This document shows positions 1 to 9,318 of a stretch of 64,000 bases of DNA, piece after piece. The position numbers and the translations under genes were made by a program. The notes under the pieces were generated by a model, which saw nothing but the letters and a program-made list of their open reading frames with translations, did no database searches and was not told where the DNA came from. Every line of letters starts with the position of its first letter. The first letter of the stretch is position 1. This DNA comes from Prosthecodimorpha staleyi (GTDB lineage: Bacteria; Pseudomonadota; Alphaproteobacteria; Rhizobiales; Ancalomicrobiaceae). The stretch is from contig NZ_JAHHZF010000003.1 of NCBI RefSeq assembly GCF_018729455.1, positions 285,052-349,051 on the forward strand, given 5' to 3'.

Positions 1-782
1 CCTTCCTCGACACGATCACCGGCATCGCGGGGCAGACCAACCTGCTCAGCCTGAATGCAACCATCGAAGCCTCCCGCGCCGGCGAAGCCGGACGCGGCTT
101 CGCGGTCGTTGCCGCCGAGGTCAAGGCCTTGGCCTCGGAGACCGCCAAGGCGGCCTCCTCGGTCGCCCGGCTGCTGCAGGACATCGAGCAATGTTCCGGC
201 ACGGTGGTCACTTCGATCAGCCAGATCTCCGATGCCGTGCAGACCGTTCGGCAGTTGAACGACGAGATCGCCGCGGCGACCGTCCGTCAGAGCGAGACGA
301 CGGCGCAGATCGCCTCCGGCGCAACCCGCGCGGCGGAAAGCACCCGCGACGCCCACGAAACGTCGGCCAAGGTGTCCGACATCGTGCACGGCGCACGCCG
401 GGAGGTCGATCTGGTCGAGCAGGCCTCCGGATCCCTGTTCGAACTGGTTCAGGAATTCTCGTCCGGGATCGACGCCTTCCTGGGCACCATTTCGGACGAC
501 ATGAAGGACCGGCGGTCGCTGGTCCGCCACCGGGTCGATCGGGAGATCGAAGCCACGATCGCCGGACGTCGGACCCGCGTCATGCTGCGCGACGTGAGCC
601 TGACCGGCGGCTCGCTCGGAGTGACGGCCGGGCTGGCCGTTGATGGGCCGATCACCCTGCACATGCCGGGCATCGATGTCGCCGGCCGCTGCGTCTGGGT
701 CGACGCCAGCGGCGTCGGCGTCCACTTCGACCGCAAGCTCCAGGACCTGCCCGTCGCCTTCCTCACGGCCGCTGCGGCCTGA
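1..782 (+). CDS. Methyl-accepting chemotaxis protein with C-terminal PilZ domain (5' end outside window)
   Basis: The reading frame is already open at base 3 and runs 259 codons to TGA at 780-782, so only the C-terminal part is present. The first ~50 residues are the conserved tip of the MCP signalling hairpin ([20 protein letters not shown] followed by [12 protein letters not shown]), which contacts CheA and CheW. A helical return arm follows to about visible residue 160. The last ~95 residues form a PilZ domain, with RHRVDRE and then [10 protein letters not shown] matching the RxxxR and D/NxSxxG c-di-GMP-binding motifs. The receptor could therefore feed c-di-GMP levels into the chemotaxis array encoded at 8.4-14.2 kb. 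Sensor and membrane parts are not visible, so the stimulus and location are unknown. Confidence 0.9.
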   Translation, partial: FLDTITGIAGQTNLLSLNATIEASRAGEAGRGFAVVAAEVKALASETAKAASSVARLLQDIEQCSGTVVTSISQISDAVQTVRQLNDEIAAATVRQSETTAQIASGATRAAESTRDAHETSAKVSDIVHGARREVDLVEQASGSLFELVQEFSSGIDAFLGTISDDMKDRRSLVRHRVDREIEATIAGRRTRVMLRDVSLTGGSLGVTAGLAVDGPITLHMPGIDVAGRCVWVDASGVGVHFDRKLQDLPVAFLTAAAA

Positions 783-799
783 CCGGTCGGGGCCGGCAC

Positions 800-1603
800 T
801 CAGAGACGATAGGCCCGCATCTTCTCGTAATAGATGCGGGCCGCGATGGCGATCGGCTTCAGCGGATCGGCAAGCGCATCGAAGGAAACCGCCCTCCGCG
901 GCGGGCCGAAACCCGTGGACGCCTCCACGGCCTGGTACCAGACCGGCGCCCAGACGCCGTCCTCGCGCCGCCGCCCGGGCGGCCAGGCCAGCATCTCGTC
1001 GCGGAACGGGATGGCCAGCGCATCGCAGAGTGCGGCCAGCGTGCGGCGCGGATCGGCCAGGATGTCGGCCGCATCGACCACCGGCGGCGCCTCGCCGAGC
1101 CGTTCGGCGACCTGCTCGAAGATCTCGAACTGCTCGACGAAGCCGATATCGCGCAAGGTGACCTCGGCGCGCTTGTCGACATAGGAGGCGAGCACGCTTT
1201 CGGGCGCCCGGATCAGAAAGGCGCTCTTGACCTGGTCGATCCACCCGCGGCCGAATTCCGGCAGCATGTGATGGGTCATGTGTTTCTGATAGAAGACCGG
1301 CTTCTCGTCCGGCACCGGCCCGATCAATTGGTTGATCACCTGGCGCCAATCCCGGGGCTGCGACGCCAGCACCTCCTCGCGCATCGGATGGTCGAGCCCG
1401 GTATGGGCCAGATAGGCCGCATAAAAGGGCTCGTCGACGACCGCCGTGTCGGACCGGTTGCCGAAACTGCGCATCATCGCCGTGGAAATGTTGCGCGGGC
1501 CGGACCACATGGCGATCCGCACCGGCTCATCCAACTCGGCCAGCATGGCCGGCGGCGCCTCGCTCAGGTCCTCGGGTGCCTCTGGCAGAACGATCCCGGA
1601 CAT
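800..1603 (-). CDS. P-loop sulfotransferase-like protein
   Basis: A 267-residue protein. Residues 32-47 (MWSGPRNISTAMMRSF) form the glycine-rich 5' phosphosulfate-binding loop of the sulfotransferase superfamily. The central FLIRAPESVLASYVDKRAE matches the 3'-phosphate-binding R...S element. Such proteins are often misnamed aminotransferases in databases; the acceptor is unknown. ATG at 1603 was chosen over an upstream one because GGGAGG lies just before it, and because the longer version would overlap the divergent hydroxyproline dehydratase start. The two starts are 82 bp apart, so the genes share one short divergent control region. Confidence 0.75.
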   Translation of the reverse strand: MSGIVLPEAPEDLSEAPPAMLAELDEPVRIAMWSGPRNISTAMMRSFGNRSDTAVVDEPFYAAYLAHTGLDHPMREEVLASQPRDWRQVINQLIGPVPDEKPVFYQKHMTHHMLPEFGRGWIDQVKSAFLIRAPESVLASYVDKRAEVTLRDIGFVEQFEIFEQVAERLGEAPPVVDAADILADPRRTLAALCDALAIPFRDEMLAWPPGRRREDGVWAPVWYQAVEASTGFGPPRRAVSFDALADPLKPIAIAARIYYEKMRAYRL

Positions 1604-1685
1604 CCAACCTCCCGGTCGCGGCGCCGCTCGCCACGGTGCCCGCTTCTCCTCTATCCTTGCACGGCCGGAACCGGAAGGAGATTTC

Positions 1686-2693
1686 ATGTCGGAGTCTACG
1701 ATCCGCATCGCGACCACCGAGATGCATACCGGCGGCGAGGCCGTCCGCATCGTCGAGAGCGGCTATCCGCGCCTGGAAGGCCGCACGATCCTCGACAAGC
1801 GTCGGCACGCCCGCGAGCATTTCGACCGCTACCGGCGGCTGATCATGTTCGAGCCGCGCGGCCATTACGACATGTACGGCGTGATTCCGGTCGAACCCGA
1901 TCTGCCCGGCGCCGACATGGCGGTGCTGTTCATCCACAACGAGGGCTACTCGACCATGTGCGGCCACGCGGTGATCGCGCTCGGCCGCTATGCGGTCGAC
2001 CGGGGCATCGTGCCGGCCGTCGAGCCGGTGACGGTGGTGCGCATCCAGTGTCCGTGCGGGCTGGTCACGGCCCATGTCGAAGTGCGCGACGGACGCGCCG
2101 GAGCGGTCTCCTTCGTCAGCGTGCCGGCCTTCGCGGCCGTGCTCGACGCGACCGTGACGGTCCCGGGCTTCGGACCCGTCACGCTCGACATCGGCTATGG
2201 CGGCGCCTTCTACGCCTTCCTGCCGGCCGAGCGGCTGGGCCTGACACTGGAGGCCCGCGCCGGTCACCTGGTCGAGGCGGCCGATGCGGTCTCCACGGCC
2301 GTCAAGGCACAGATGACGATCGAGCACCCGCTCGAACCGGATCTGGGCTTCCTCTACGGGACGATCCTGACCGACGGCGGCGACGGCCGGCACCAGCCGA
2401 CGACCAATGTCTGCGTCTTCGCCGACCGCGAGGTCGACCGCTCGCCGACCGGATCGGGCGTGACCGCCCGGGTGGCCCTGATGCAGGCGCGCGGCGACCT
2501 CGCCCTCGGAGAGACGCGCCGCTTCCGCTCGATCACCGGGTCCGAATTCACCGGCGCGATCGAGAACCTGACCGATCTGGCCGGGCGGCCCGCCGTGACG
2601 GCGCGCGTCGCCGGCAAGGCGCATTATTCTGGGTCGGCAGTGTTCACCGTCGAGGCCGACGATCCGTTCCCGGAAGGCTTCCTCGTGCGCTGA
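1686..2693 (+). CDS. Trans-3-hydroxy-L-proline dehydratase (proline racemase family)
   Basis: A 335-residue member of the proline racemase/hydroxyproline epimerase family. The first catalytic segment NEGYSTMCGH keeps its cysteine (Cys92). The second, DRSPTGSGVT, has threonine (Thr255) where racemases and 4-hydroxyproline epimerases have cysteine. That Cys/Thr pair is the known signature of trans-3-hydroxy-L-proline dehydratases, which yield delta-1-pyrroline-2-carboxylate. The start at 1686 has a good AAGGAG six bases upstream; an in-frame start at 1446 would overlap the divergent gene and lacks family homology. The family is cytosolic. No imine reductase is next to it; the proC at 52.5 kb acts on a different pyrroline acid. 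Confidence 0.85.
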   Translation: MSESTIRIATTEMHTGGEAVRIVESGYPRLEGRTILDKRRHAREHFDRYRRLIMFEPRGHYDMYGVIPVEPDLPGADMAVLFIHNEGYSTMCGHAVIALGRYAVDRGIVPAVEPVTVVRIQCPCGLVTAHVEVRDGRAGAVSFVSVPAFAAVLDATVTVPGFGPVTLDIGYGGAFYAFLPAERLGLTLEARAGHLVEAADAVSTAVKAQMTIEHPLEPDLGFLYGTILTDGGDGRHQPTTNVCVFADREVDRSPTGSGVTARVALMQARGDLALGETRRFRSITGSEFTGAIENLTDLAGRPAVTARVAGKAHYSGSAVFTVEADDPFPEGFLVR

Positions 2694-2699
2694 GGCCGG

Positions 2700-3383
2700 T
2701 CAGGCCCCGGTCTCCGGCTCGATCAGCGGGATCTGCGGGGCGGCGGTGCGCGGCATCGCGCCCGTCAGGCGCGGGTCGGGACCGAGTTCCAGGGCCAGCC
2801 GATAGGGCCGGAAACCGGAGCGCCGATAGAAGCCGAGCGCGGCGGGATGGTCGAAGGCGCAGGTGTGCAGCCAGACCCGGCGCGGCGGCACGGGGCCGGC
2901 CCAGGCGATCTCCAGGCACCGGTCCATCAGCAGGCGGCCGGTGCCACCGCCGACGGCCTCCGGCACCAGCCCGAAAAAGACGATCTCGACCTCGCCGGCC
3001 ACGCGCCGGTCCAGTTCCAGGAGGCCGATCTCGGCGTCGTCCTGGGTCAGCACATGAACCTCGACGGCGGGATCGTAGAGGATCGCGGCGAGCTGCGCCG
3101 GACCGATCGCCCGGCGCGAGAACCAGAGCAGGTCCTCGCCGATCCGGTCGTAGAGGATGCGATACCAGGCCGGATCGGGCCGATCGACCCGCCGCAACGC
3201 AAGTCCAGGCGGAAACGGGCGGCCTGCCGGCGCGGGCGGTGCGGTCATCTCCAGATAGGTGACGAGGGTCGCCAGAAGGCCGGGCGGCAGGTCTGTATAG
3301 CCGTCCGTGGCGACCGCCAGGGTCTGCGAGGAGCCGGCGGCGCCGACGGGCGCGCCCTGCCCGGACGGGATGGTCGCGGTCAT
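2700..3383 (-). CDS. GNAT-family N-acetyltransferase
   Basis: A 227-residue protein with a C-terminal GNAT fold. EVEIVFFGLVPEAVGGGTGR is the beta4/motif-A acetyl-CoA pyrophosphate loop, followed by RLLMDRCLEIAW and the motif-B-like LHTCAFDHPAALGFYRRSGF. About 70 N-terminal residues are less conserved. Start 3383 is preceded by GGAGA about nine bases upstream; longer in-frame starts read through a non-coding-looking stretch. The gene converges on the hydroxyproline dehydratase with a 6-bp gap. The substrate cannot be inferred. Confidence 0.8.
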   Translation of the reverse strand: MTATIPSGQGAPVGAAGSSQTLAVATDGYTDLPPGLLATLVTYLEMTAPPAPAGRPFPPGLALRRVDRPDPAWYRILYDRIGEDLLWFSRRAIGPAQLAAILYDPAVEVHVLTQDDAEIGLLELDRRVAGEVEIVFFGLVPEAVGGGTGRLLMDRCLEIAWAGPVPPRRVWLHTCAFDHPAALGFYRRSGFRPYRLALELGPDPRLTGAMPRTAAPQIPLIEPETGA

Positions 3384-3777
3384 GAAAAGAAGTCTCCGAG
3401 AATCGATGCCGGTCTGGCCGACAGCGCGTCGGCACACATTGCACCGCGCCCCCGATGCGGTCAGCGAAGGGCCGTCCGGGGCGCGCATCCGGCCGGCGAT
3501 GGGCCAGGGAAATGCCGGAGCTCGGTGTGAAACCAGACGGACGGGACGAGAGCTGGGCGGGTCGGCAACGGACGACGTTCGCAGACCCTGCCCCACCGGG
3601 CTATGCAACGGGCGATGACGGTCGGGAGTTCCCGACGACCCTCATTTCGGCCGGTCGATGCACGATGCGCGACGCCCACAATCGCGTGCCCACAATTCCA
3701 GCACTCGCGCGACCGACACCTCCCGATTGGCCGACAGGATCGAATCCGGGCGGCGGCCGGAATCGGCGGCGCCGGCG
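3384..3777. other. Gene-free stretch with small repeats
   Basis: No convincing coding frame. It lies between the MipA gene end (3778) and the GNAT start (3383), both on the minus strand, so it should hold the GNAT promoter and the mipA terminator. It contains a perfect inverted repeat (GTCGGGA / TCCCGAC with a 2-base centre, 3621-3636). It also has a direct repeat of GCCCACAAT at 3674-3682 and 3688-3696 (14-bp period). I could not assign a function to either. Confidence 0.4.
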
Positions 3778-4599
3778 TCAGCGGTAGTCGACGCCGAAGC
3801 GGTAGGCGAGACCGAAGCCGACGCTGATCTGGTTGCGGCTGCCGATCTTCTGCACGAGCGGGCTGTCGCCGGCATCGCCGGCGAGGCGGCTGTAGTTCGC
3901 CTCGAACTTGCCGGTCCATTGCGGCGTGAAGTCGTAGTCGATCTTCAGGTTCGGTCCGTAGGAGTTCAGCCCGGCATCGGCCTGGAAGCCGCCCTTGCCG
4001 CCGCCGCCCTTCTTGCGCGAATAGGGATCCGGCGGCGGGGTCGGCGACCCGGAACGGTCCGGCGGAACGCTGAAATAGGTCTCCATGTATTCCTTGCTGG
4101 CAAAGGTCAGCTTCGGACCGACGGCGATCTTCAGACCGCCGAAGGGTTTGAAGATCCCCTCCACGCCGACATCCGCGACCTGGCCGTGATGGCCGCCGAA
4201 GCCCTGACGAACCGCCAGATAACCGCGTGCGAAGGGCAGCGTATAGTCGACCACGCCACCGAGTTCATAAGCCGCATCGACCTTCGGAAAGCCGGCGAGT
4301 TTCTTGTCGACGCTGCGGTCGCGCGCGCCGATATAGCGGAAGGACGGCGCGAAGCCGAGGCCGTATTCGCTCGACGGCTCGCCCGTGAAGGGATTGATCA
4401 GGAAGCGGACACTGACAATCGGAAAGGGCGACAGCATGTAGTTGCGCGCACCTTCGTATTGCGGCTGGACGCGAGGCCCGCCGCCGAGCGTGACGATCAG
4501 GTCGTCGCCCGGCGCCGGAAACGCGCTCTGCGCTGCGGCGAGCCCGGTCAGGCCGGTGGTCGCGGCGGCGGCGGCGAGGATGGCGGCAAAGAAACGCAT
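3778..4599 (-). CDS. MipA/OmpV family outer-membrane protein
   Basis: A 273-residue predicted outer-membrane beta-barrel. It begins with a signal peptide (MRFFAAILAAAAATTGLTGL then AAAQS) and has alternating aromatic/polar strands. Family-typical blocks include PRVQPQYEGARNYMLSPFPI near the mature N-terminus and a C-terminal strand ending YRFGVDYR. A proline/glycine/lysine-rich loop (PTPPPDPYSRKKGGGGKGG) is probably surface exposed. MipA proteins were named for binding the lytic transglycosylase MltA; many homologues are small-molecule pores or stress-induced barrels. Start 4599 was chosen because the signal peptide begins there, with GGGGAA about ten bases upstream. Confidence 0.85.
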   Translation of the reverse strand: MRFFAAILAAAAATTGLTGLAAAQSAFPAPGDDLIVTLGGGPRVQPQYEGARNYMLSPFPIVSVRFLINPFTGEPSSEYGLGFAPSFRYIGARDRSVDKKLAGFPKVDAAYELGGVVDYTLPFARGYLAVRQGFGGHHGQVADVGVEGIFKPFGGLKIAVGPKLTFASKEYMETYFSVPPDRSGSPTPPPDPYSRKKGGGGKGGFQADAGLNSYGPNLKIDYDFTPQWTGKFEANYSRLAGDAGDSPLVQKIGSRNQISVGFGLAYRFGVDYR

Positions 4600-4735
4600 G
4601 CGTGGCTTCCCCGGAGACGGCTGTCGATCGACGCTCGGAATCAATCAGCAACAGTCTATCCGAGCCGGCCTCCGGCCACGAGTGCAAGAAGGCCACGCCG
4701 CCCGGCATTCGCGGCGGCGCAGCCCGGTTTTCGGG

Positions 4736-5863
4736 TCAGACCATCACGGCGTCGAGCATCGCGCGATAGTCCTCCGCGGTCGCCGGCCGGGGATTGGTGG
4801 CATGGCTGTGATCGGCCAAGGCGCCCTCGACGATGCGCGGCAGGATGTCGGGGGTCACGCCCAGCGTCGCCAGTCCGGCCGGGATGCCGAGACGGCGGTT
4901 GAGCCCGTCCAGTTCGCCGGCCAGATCGGCGCCCTCCGGCAGCCCCATCGCGGCGGCGAGCCGGGCGATCTTCGCGCCCGCGACGGCGGCGTTGAAGCGG
5001 ACGACCGTCGGCATCAGGATGGCGTTGAGGGTGCCGTGATGCAGGACGGGGCTCTTCAGCCCGCCGAGCGCATGCGACAGCGCATGGACGGCGCCGAGCC
5101 CCTTCTGGAAGGTCAGCCCGCCCTCGAGCGCCCCCATCATCATCTCGGTCCGGGCCTCCAGGTCCGAGCCGTTGCGGAAGGCGGCCTCGATATGGCGCCA
5201 GACGCGCCCGGCCCCGTCGAGCGCGATCGCCTCCGCGGGCGGATTGTAGCGCGGGCTGAGAAAGGTCTCGATGCAGTGGGAGAGCGCGTCGAGCCCGGTC
5301 GCGGCGGTCAGGAAAGGCGGCAGGCCGACGGTCAGCTCCGGATCGCAGACCGCGCGTTTCGGGATCAGATGCGGCGAGATGAAACCGAGCTTGCGCCCGT
5401 CCTCCAGCGTGATCAGGGCGGCGCGGCCGACCTCGGAGCCGGTCCCGGCCGTAGTCGGGACGGCGACGACCGGCGCCACCGCGGGCGTGATCTTCGGGAT
5501 GCCGCCGAGGATCGCCGCATAGGTGGCGAGCGGCCCGGCATGGGTCGCCAGCAGAGCCACCCCCTTGGCGAGGTCGATCGGCGAGCCGCCGCCCGCCGCC
5601 ACGACGCCGTCGCACTCCCCGGCCCGGTAAACCTCGAGCGCCGCCAGACAGGCCGCCTCGGTCGGATTGGTCGGCACGTCGAGGAAGATCGCAGGCTGAC
5701 CGCCGCACAGATCGGCGATCCGCTGCACGAGCCCGGTCGCGGCCAGCCCGCGATCGGACACGATCAGCGGCCGCTTCACCCCGAGCGCGGCCAGTTGCTC
5801 CGGTAGGGTGGCGACGACGCCGGGCCCGAATTCGATGGTGGTCAGATACAGAATGGCGGACAT
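4736..5863 (-). CDS. Iron-containing alcohol dehydrogenase
   Basis: A 375-residue group III (Fe-type) alcohol dehydrogenase. It has the [11 protein letters not shown] nucleotide-binding segment and the family block [17 protein letters not shown]. Metal-ligand histidines sit in [21 protein letters not shown] and LHHG, with the aspartate in CDPELTVG. It probably oxidises an alcohol or reduces a carbonyl compound with NAD(P) in the cytosol; the substrate is unknown. It is a paralogue of the enzyme at 24804-25979, sharing the [13 protein letters not shown] and [10 protein letters not shown] blocks. It stands alone between flhA and mipA. GAGAGG precedes the ATG. Confidence 0.88.
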   Translation of the reverse strand: MSAILYLTTIEFGPGVVATLPEQLAALGVKRPLIVSDRGLAATGLVQRIADLCGGQPAIFLDVPTNPTEAACLAALEVYRAGECDGVVAAGGGSPIDLAKGVALLATHAGPLATYAAILGGIPKITPAVAPVVAVPTTAGTGSEVGRAALITLEDGRKLGFISPHLIPKRAVCDPELTVGLPPFLTAATGLDALSHCIETFLSPRYNPPAEAIALDGAGRVWRHIEAAFRNGSDLEARTEMMMGALEGGLTFQKGLGAVHALSHALGGLKSPVLHHGTLNAILMPTVVRFNAAVAGAKIARLAAAMGLPEGADLAGELDGLNRRLGIPAGLATLGVTPDILPRIVEGALADHSHATNPRPATAEDYRAMLDAVMV

Positions 5864-6005
5864 GGGCCTCTCGTGGGCGTTTCCTCGACGAGCGCGTTTC
5901 TCGCAAGCCGAACCCCGCCCGACAAGAGCCGCCCGCGCACGGGCGGGATGCGGCCGCGCACTCTCAACAAAGATGGGAGTACGGCCAGCCCGGCCCGCCG
6001 GCAGC

Positions 6006-8147
6006 CTACACCGTCCCGACCGTCTTCAGCCGCACGCGCGGGTGGACCTCGGCCTGGCTCATGACGACGGTATGGGCGCGGAAGCGTTCGACGATCGAGC
6101 GGACATGGGGGCGGATCGACGGGCTGGTCAGCAGGACCGGGATCTCGCCCATGCGAGCGGCATCCTCGAAGGCCTCCCGCACGGCGGCGACGAACTGGCC
6201 GAGCTTGGACGGCGCCATGGCCAGGTGCTTGTCGTCGCCCTCCCCGTGCAGCGCCTCGGCAAAGGCCAGTTCCCAGGCCGGCGACATCGAGATCAACGGC
6301 AGATAGCCTGCCGGCGACAGGTTGGAGGCGCAGATCTGGCGGGCCAACCGCGTGCGGACATGCTCGGCGATGCCCTGCACCGAACGGGTGAAGCCGACCG
6401 CCTCGGCGACGCCCTCCAGAATGCCGGAAAGATCGCGCACGGAGATGCGCTCGTTGAGCAGCGCCTGCAACACCCGCTGGATGCCGGAGACGTTGATCAG
6501 GCTCGGGACGATGTCCTCGACCAGCTTGTGCTGCTCCTTGGGCAGATCGGCGAGCAGCTTCTGCACGTCCGCATAGGTCAGGAGTTCGGCCACGTTGGCC
6601 TTCAGGATCTCGGTCAGATGGGTCGACAACACCGTTGCCGGATCGACCACCGTATAGCCGCGGATCGCCGCCTCCTCGCGCAGCGCCGGCTCGACCCAGG
6701 TTGCCGGCAGGCCGAAGGTCGGCTCGGTCGTCTTCACGCCGGGCAGGTCGATCGCCCGTCCCTCCGGGTCCATGAGCATGAACAGATTGGCGAAGATGGT
6801 TCCGCGCCCGGCCTCCACCTCCTTGATCTTGATGATGTATTCGTTCGGCTGCAGCTGCACGTTGTCGAGGATGCGGCAGGGCGGCATGACGAAACCCATG
6901 TCGGCCGCCAATTGCCGACGCAGGGCCTTGATCTGGTCGGTCAGCCGGTCGGCGCCGTCCGGCCCGTTGATCAGCGCCAGCAGCGCATAGCCGAGTTCGA
7001 CGCGCAGATGGTCCATCTTGAGCGCGTCGGAGATCGGTTCCTCGACCGGGGTGGTCGGCGCGGCCGCGGCCTGGGCCTTCAGCGCCTCGGCGGCGCTGTG
7101 GATCGCCTTGTCCTTCTGGTTCCGGTCGGAGACCATGGCGAGAAAGCCGGCGGTCCCGGCGAGCAGCAGGAAGGGCAGCGTCGGCATGCCGGGCAGCATG
7201 GCGAGCGCGATCATCACCGCCGACGACATGCCGAGCGCCTTCGGGTAGCCCGACAGCTGCTTCATGATCGCCTTGTCGGCCGAACCGGAGACGCCGGCCT
7301 TGGAGACCAGAAGGCCGGCGGCGGTCGAGACGATCAGGGCCGGGATCTGCGTGACCAGGCCATCGCCGACGGTCAGCACGGTGTAGGAATGGCCGGCCTG
7401 GCTGAAGGTGATGCCTTGCTGGACGACGCCGATGATGATGCCGCCGATCACGTTGATGAAGGTGATCAGCAGGCCCGCCACCGCATCGCCGCGCACGAAT
7501 TTCGAGGCACCGTCCATGGCGCCGAAGAAGCTCGATTCGTCCTCCAGATCCTTGCGCCGCTGCTTGGCGGTCTTCTCGTCGATCAAACCGGCCGAGAGAT
7601 CGGCGTCGATGGCCATCTGCTTGCCCGGCATGGCATCCAGGGTGAAGCGCGCCGCGACCTCGGCGATGCGGCCCGAACCCTTGGTGATTACGACGAAATT
7701 GACGATCAGCAGGATCGCGAAGACGATGATGCCGATGACGAAATTGCCGCCCATCACGAAGTTGCCGAAGGCTTCGATGACATGGCCGGCGGCATGCGTG
7801 CCCTCGTGACCGTGGCTCAGGATCAGCCGCGTCGAGGCGAGATTGAGCGCCAGCCGCAGCATGGTGGCGATCAGCAGAACGGTCGGGAAGGCGGAGAATT
7901 CCAGCGGATGCTGGATGAACAGGCCGGTCATCAGGACGAGGACCGACAGGGTGATCGAGACGGCGAGCGCGAGATCGAGCAGCCATGGCGGCAGCGGAAC
8001 GATCAGCACCATCAGGATGGCGATGACGCCGACCGCCAAGCCGATATCGCCGCGCCGGGCGTGGCCGAGCAATTCGCCGATCGAGGGGATCTTGAGAGGC
8101 GATGGCTTCGGAGCGGAAGCGGGCTCGCCGGCGGTCGTGTCGGTCAT
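6006..8147 (-). CDS. flhA: Flagellar biosynthesis protein FlhA
   Basis: A 713-residue export-gate subunit of the flagellar type III secretion apparatus. The first ~330 residues hold about eight hydrophobic segments (from [20 protein letters not shown]). They also carry the FHIPEP-family cytoplasmic loop with [20 protein letters not shown] and [19 protein letters not shown]. The rest is the cytosolic domain that docks chaperone-substrate complexes ([28 protein letters not shown]). Start 8147 is preferred over one 57 bases upstream, which adds a low-complexity leader; neither has a strong ribosome site. No other flagellar structural gene is in the window. A CtrA-type box lies 76 bp upstream. 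Confidence 0.96.
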   Translation of the reverse strand: MTDTTAGEPASAPKPSPLKIPSIGELLGHARRGDIGLAVGVIAILMVLIVPLPPWLLDLALAVSITLSVLVLMTGLFIQHPLEFSAFPTVLLIATMLRLALNLASTRLILSHGHEGTHAAGHVIEAFGNFVMGGNFVIGIIVFAILLIVNFVVITKGSGRIAEVAARFTLDAMPGKQMAIDADLSAGLIDEKTAKQRRKDLEDESSFFGAMDGASKFVRGDAVAGLLITFINVIGGIIIGVVQQGITFSQAGHSYTVLTVGDGLVTQIPALIVSTAAGLLVSKAGVSGSADKAIMKQLSGYPKALGMSSAVMIALAMLPGMPTLPFLLLAGTAGFLAMVSDRNQKDKAIHSAAEALKAQAAAAPTTPVEEPISDALKMDHLRVELGYALLALINGPDGADRLTDQIKALRRQLAADMGFVMPPCRILDNVQLQPNEYIIKIKEVEAGRGTIFANLFMLMDPEGRAIDLPGVKTTEPTFGLPATWVEPALREEAAIRGYTVVDPATVLSTHLTEILKANVAELLTYADVQKLLADLPKEQHKLVEDIVPSLINVSGIQRVLQALLNERISVRDLSGILEGVAEAVGFTRSVQGIAEHVRTRLARQICASNLSPAGYLPLISMSPAWELAFAEALHGEGDDKHLAMAPSKLGQFVAAVREAFEDAARMGEIPVLLTSPSIRPHVRSIVERFRAHTVVMSQAEVHPRVRLKTVGTV

Positions 8148-8222
8148 GGGCGCGGTTCCGGACAGGGGCCGCGCCGAACGGTGGGGACGCCCGGCGCTGG
8201 GCAAAAAATGCCGGGTTTATGG

Positions 8223-8238
8223 TTAAGGGACGGTTAAC
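8223..8238 (-). promoter_or_regulatory. CtrA-type binding site upstream of flhA
   Basis: The plus strand reads TTAAGGGACGGTTAAC: TTAA at 8223-8226, seven bases, then TTAAC at 8234-8238, a perfect match to the CtrA consensus TTAA-N7-TTAAC. Read toward flhA it is also TTAACC-N5-TTAACC. It lies about 76 bp before the flhA start. AT-rich TTAA pairs are rare in this GC-rich DNA. CtrA control of early flagellar genes is established in Caulobacter; applying it here is inference, strengthened by the ChpT gene at 14.3 kb. Confidence 0.65.
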
Positions 8239-8403
8239 GTCGCCATGCGGAGCCGCCGCGCTGCGGCCTCGCTCGGCGTCGATCCGATCATCGTTTCAAG
8301 GGTGGGGCGCCACGGGCAGCGGCGCGGGACCACGGGTCTCGCGGCACAGCCGGGCGGCGCACGCCCGTAGGCGCCGGGATGGCGGCAGCCCGACCGCCCT
8401 GCC

Positions 8404-9318
8404 CTACCGGTTGGCGAAGGTGTAGCTGCCGAGCCGGCTGGAGCCGGCGGGAGGGGCCGCGGGCGCCGTCCCGGTGGTTCCGGTCTTGGCGGCCGGTCGG
8501 GCACCGGCCCGGTTCGGCTGGTAGAGGCCGCGCCGGTCCGACATCGGCCGGAAGGCGTCGGTCAGGCCGACCACGGTCTCGGCCGCGCCCAGCACCAGGA
8601 AGCCGTCGTCGGGCAGCATCTTGGCGATCCGGTTGAGGACCCCGCATTTCGTCTCGTTGTCGAAATAGATCAGCACGTTGCGGCAGAAGACGATATCGAA
8701 CTGGCCGAGCGAGGAGAAGTTCTCGAGCAGGTTCAGCTTGCGATACTGCACCATCGAGCGCAGGTCGGAACGGATCTGCCAGACGTCGCCGGTCTGGTTG
8801 AAATAGCGCAGCAGGTGGTTGATCGGCAGGCCGCGCTGGACCTCGAACTGCGTGTAGATGCCGGCCTTGGCCTTCTCCAGAACCTCGACCGACAGGTCGG
8901 TGCCGATGATCTCGACCTGCCAGCCGGCGAGCTTGGCCTCGTTGTCCTTCAGGCACATGGCCAGCGTGTAGGGCTCCTGGCCCGTCGACGCGGCCGCACA
9001 CCAGATGCGCAGCCGGCGCTCGCGCGCCCGCGCCTGCAGCAGTTCCGGCAGCATGTAGTTGGTGAAATACTCGAAGGGAGTCTTGTCGCGGAAGAAGAAG
9101 GACTCGTTGGTCGTCATCGCTTCCACGACGAGGTCCTGCAGCGCCGCGCCACCGGGTTCCTTGACGCGGGCGACAAGGGCCGAAATCGACGGCAGCCCCG
9201 CCTTGCGCGCGACCGGCAAGAGCCGGCTTTCGACGAGATACTGCTTCTCGTTGGTCAGGACCAGGCCGGAGCGTGTCTTCAGGAAGACGCGGAGATAGTC
9301 GAACTCGGCCGGTGTCAC
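8404..9318 (-). CDS. cheR: Chemotaxis protein methyltransferase CheR
   Basis: A 304-residue SAM-dependent methyltransferase that methylates glutamates of chemoreceptors. The N-terminal CheR helical domain (FDYLRVFLKTRSGLVL) is followed by the catalytic domain. That domain has MTTNESFFFRD, RIWCAAASTGQEPYTLAM (SAM-binding motif I), EIIGTDLSVEVLEKAKAG and FDIVFCRNVLIYFD. The C-terminal ~30 residues are a flexible Ala/Gly/Thr tail. Start is GTG at 9318: the cheB stop overlaps it as GTGA, indicating translational coupling. Confidence 0.95.
   Translation of the reverse strand: MTPAEFDYLRVFLKTRSGLVLTNEKQYLVESRLLPVARKAGLPSISALVARVKEPGGAALQDLVVEAMTTNESFFFRDKTPFEYFTNYMLPELLQARARERRLRIWCAAASTGQEPYTLAMCLKDNEAKLAGWQVEIIGTDLSVEVLEKAKAGIYTQFEVQRGLPINHLLRYFNQTGDVWQIRSDLRSMVQYRKLNLLENFSSLGQFDIVFCRNVLIYFDNETKCGVLNRIAKMLPDDGFLVLGAAETVVGLTDAFRPMSDRRGLYQPNRAGARPAAKTGTTGTAPAAPPAGSSRLGSYTFANR

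Noticed and set aside
5808-8237. 809-codon plus-strand open frame
   Set aside because: Antisense to flhA; composition (Arg/Gln/His/Gly-rich) and lack of any domain mark it as a shadow frame.
9315-9318. Frameshift between cheB and cheR
   Set aside because: The 4-base overlap is a normal GTGA stop/start coupling; both proteins are full length.
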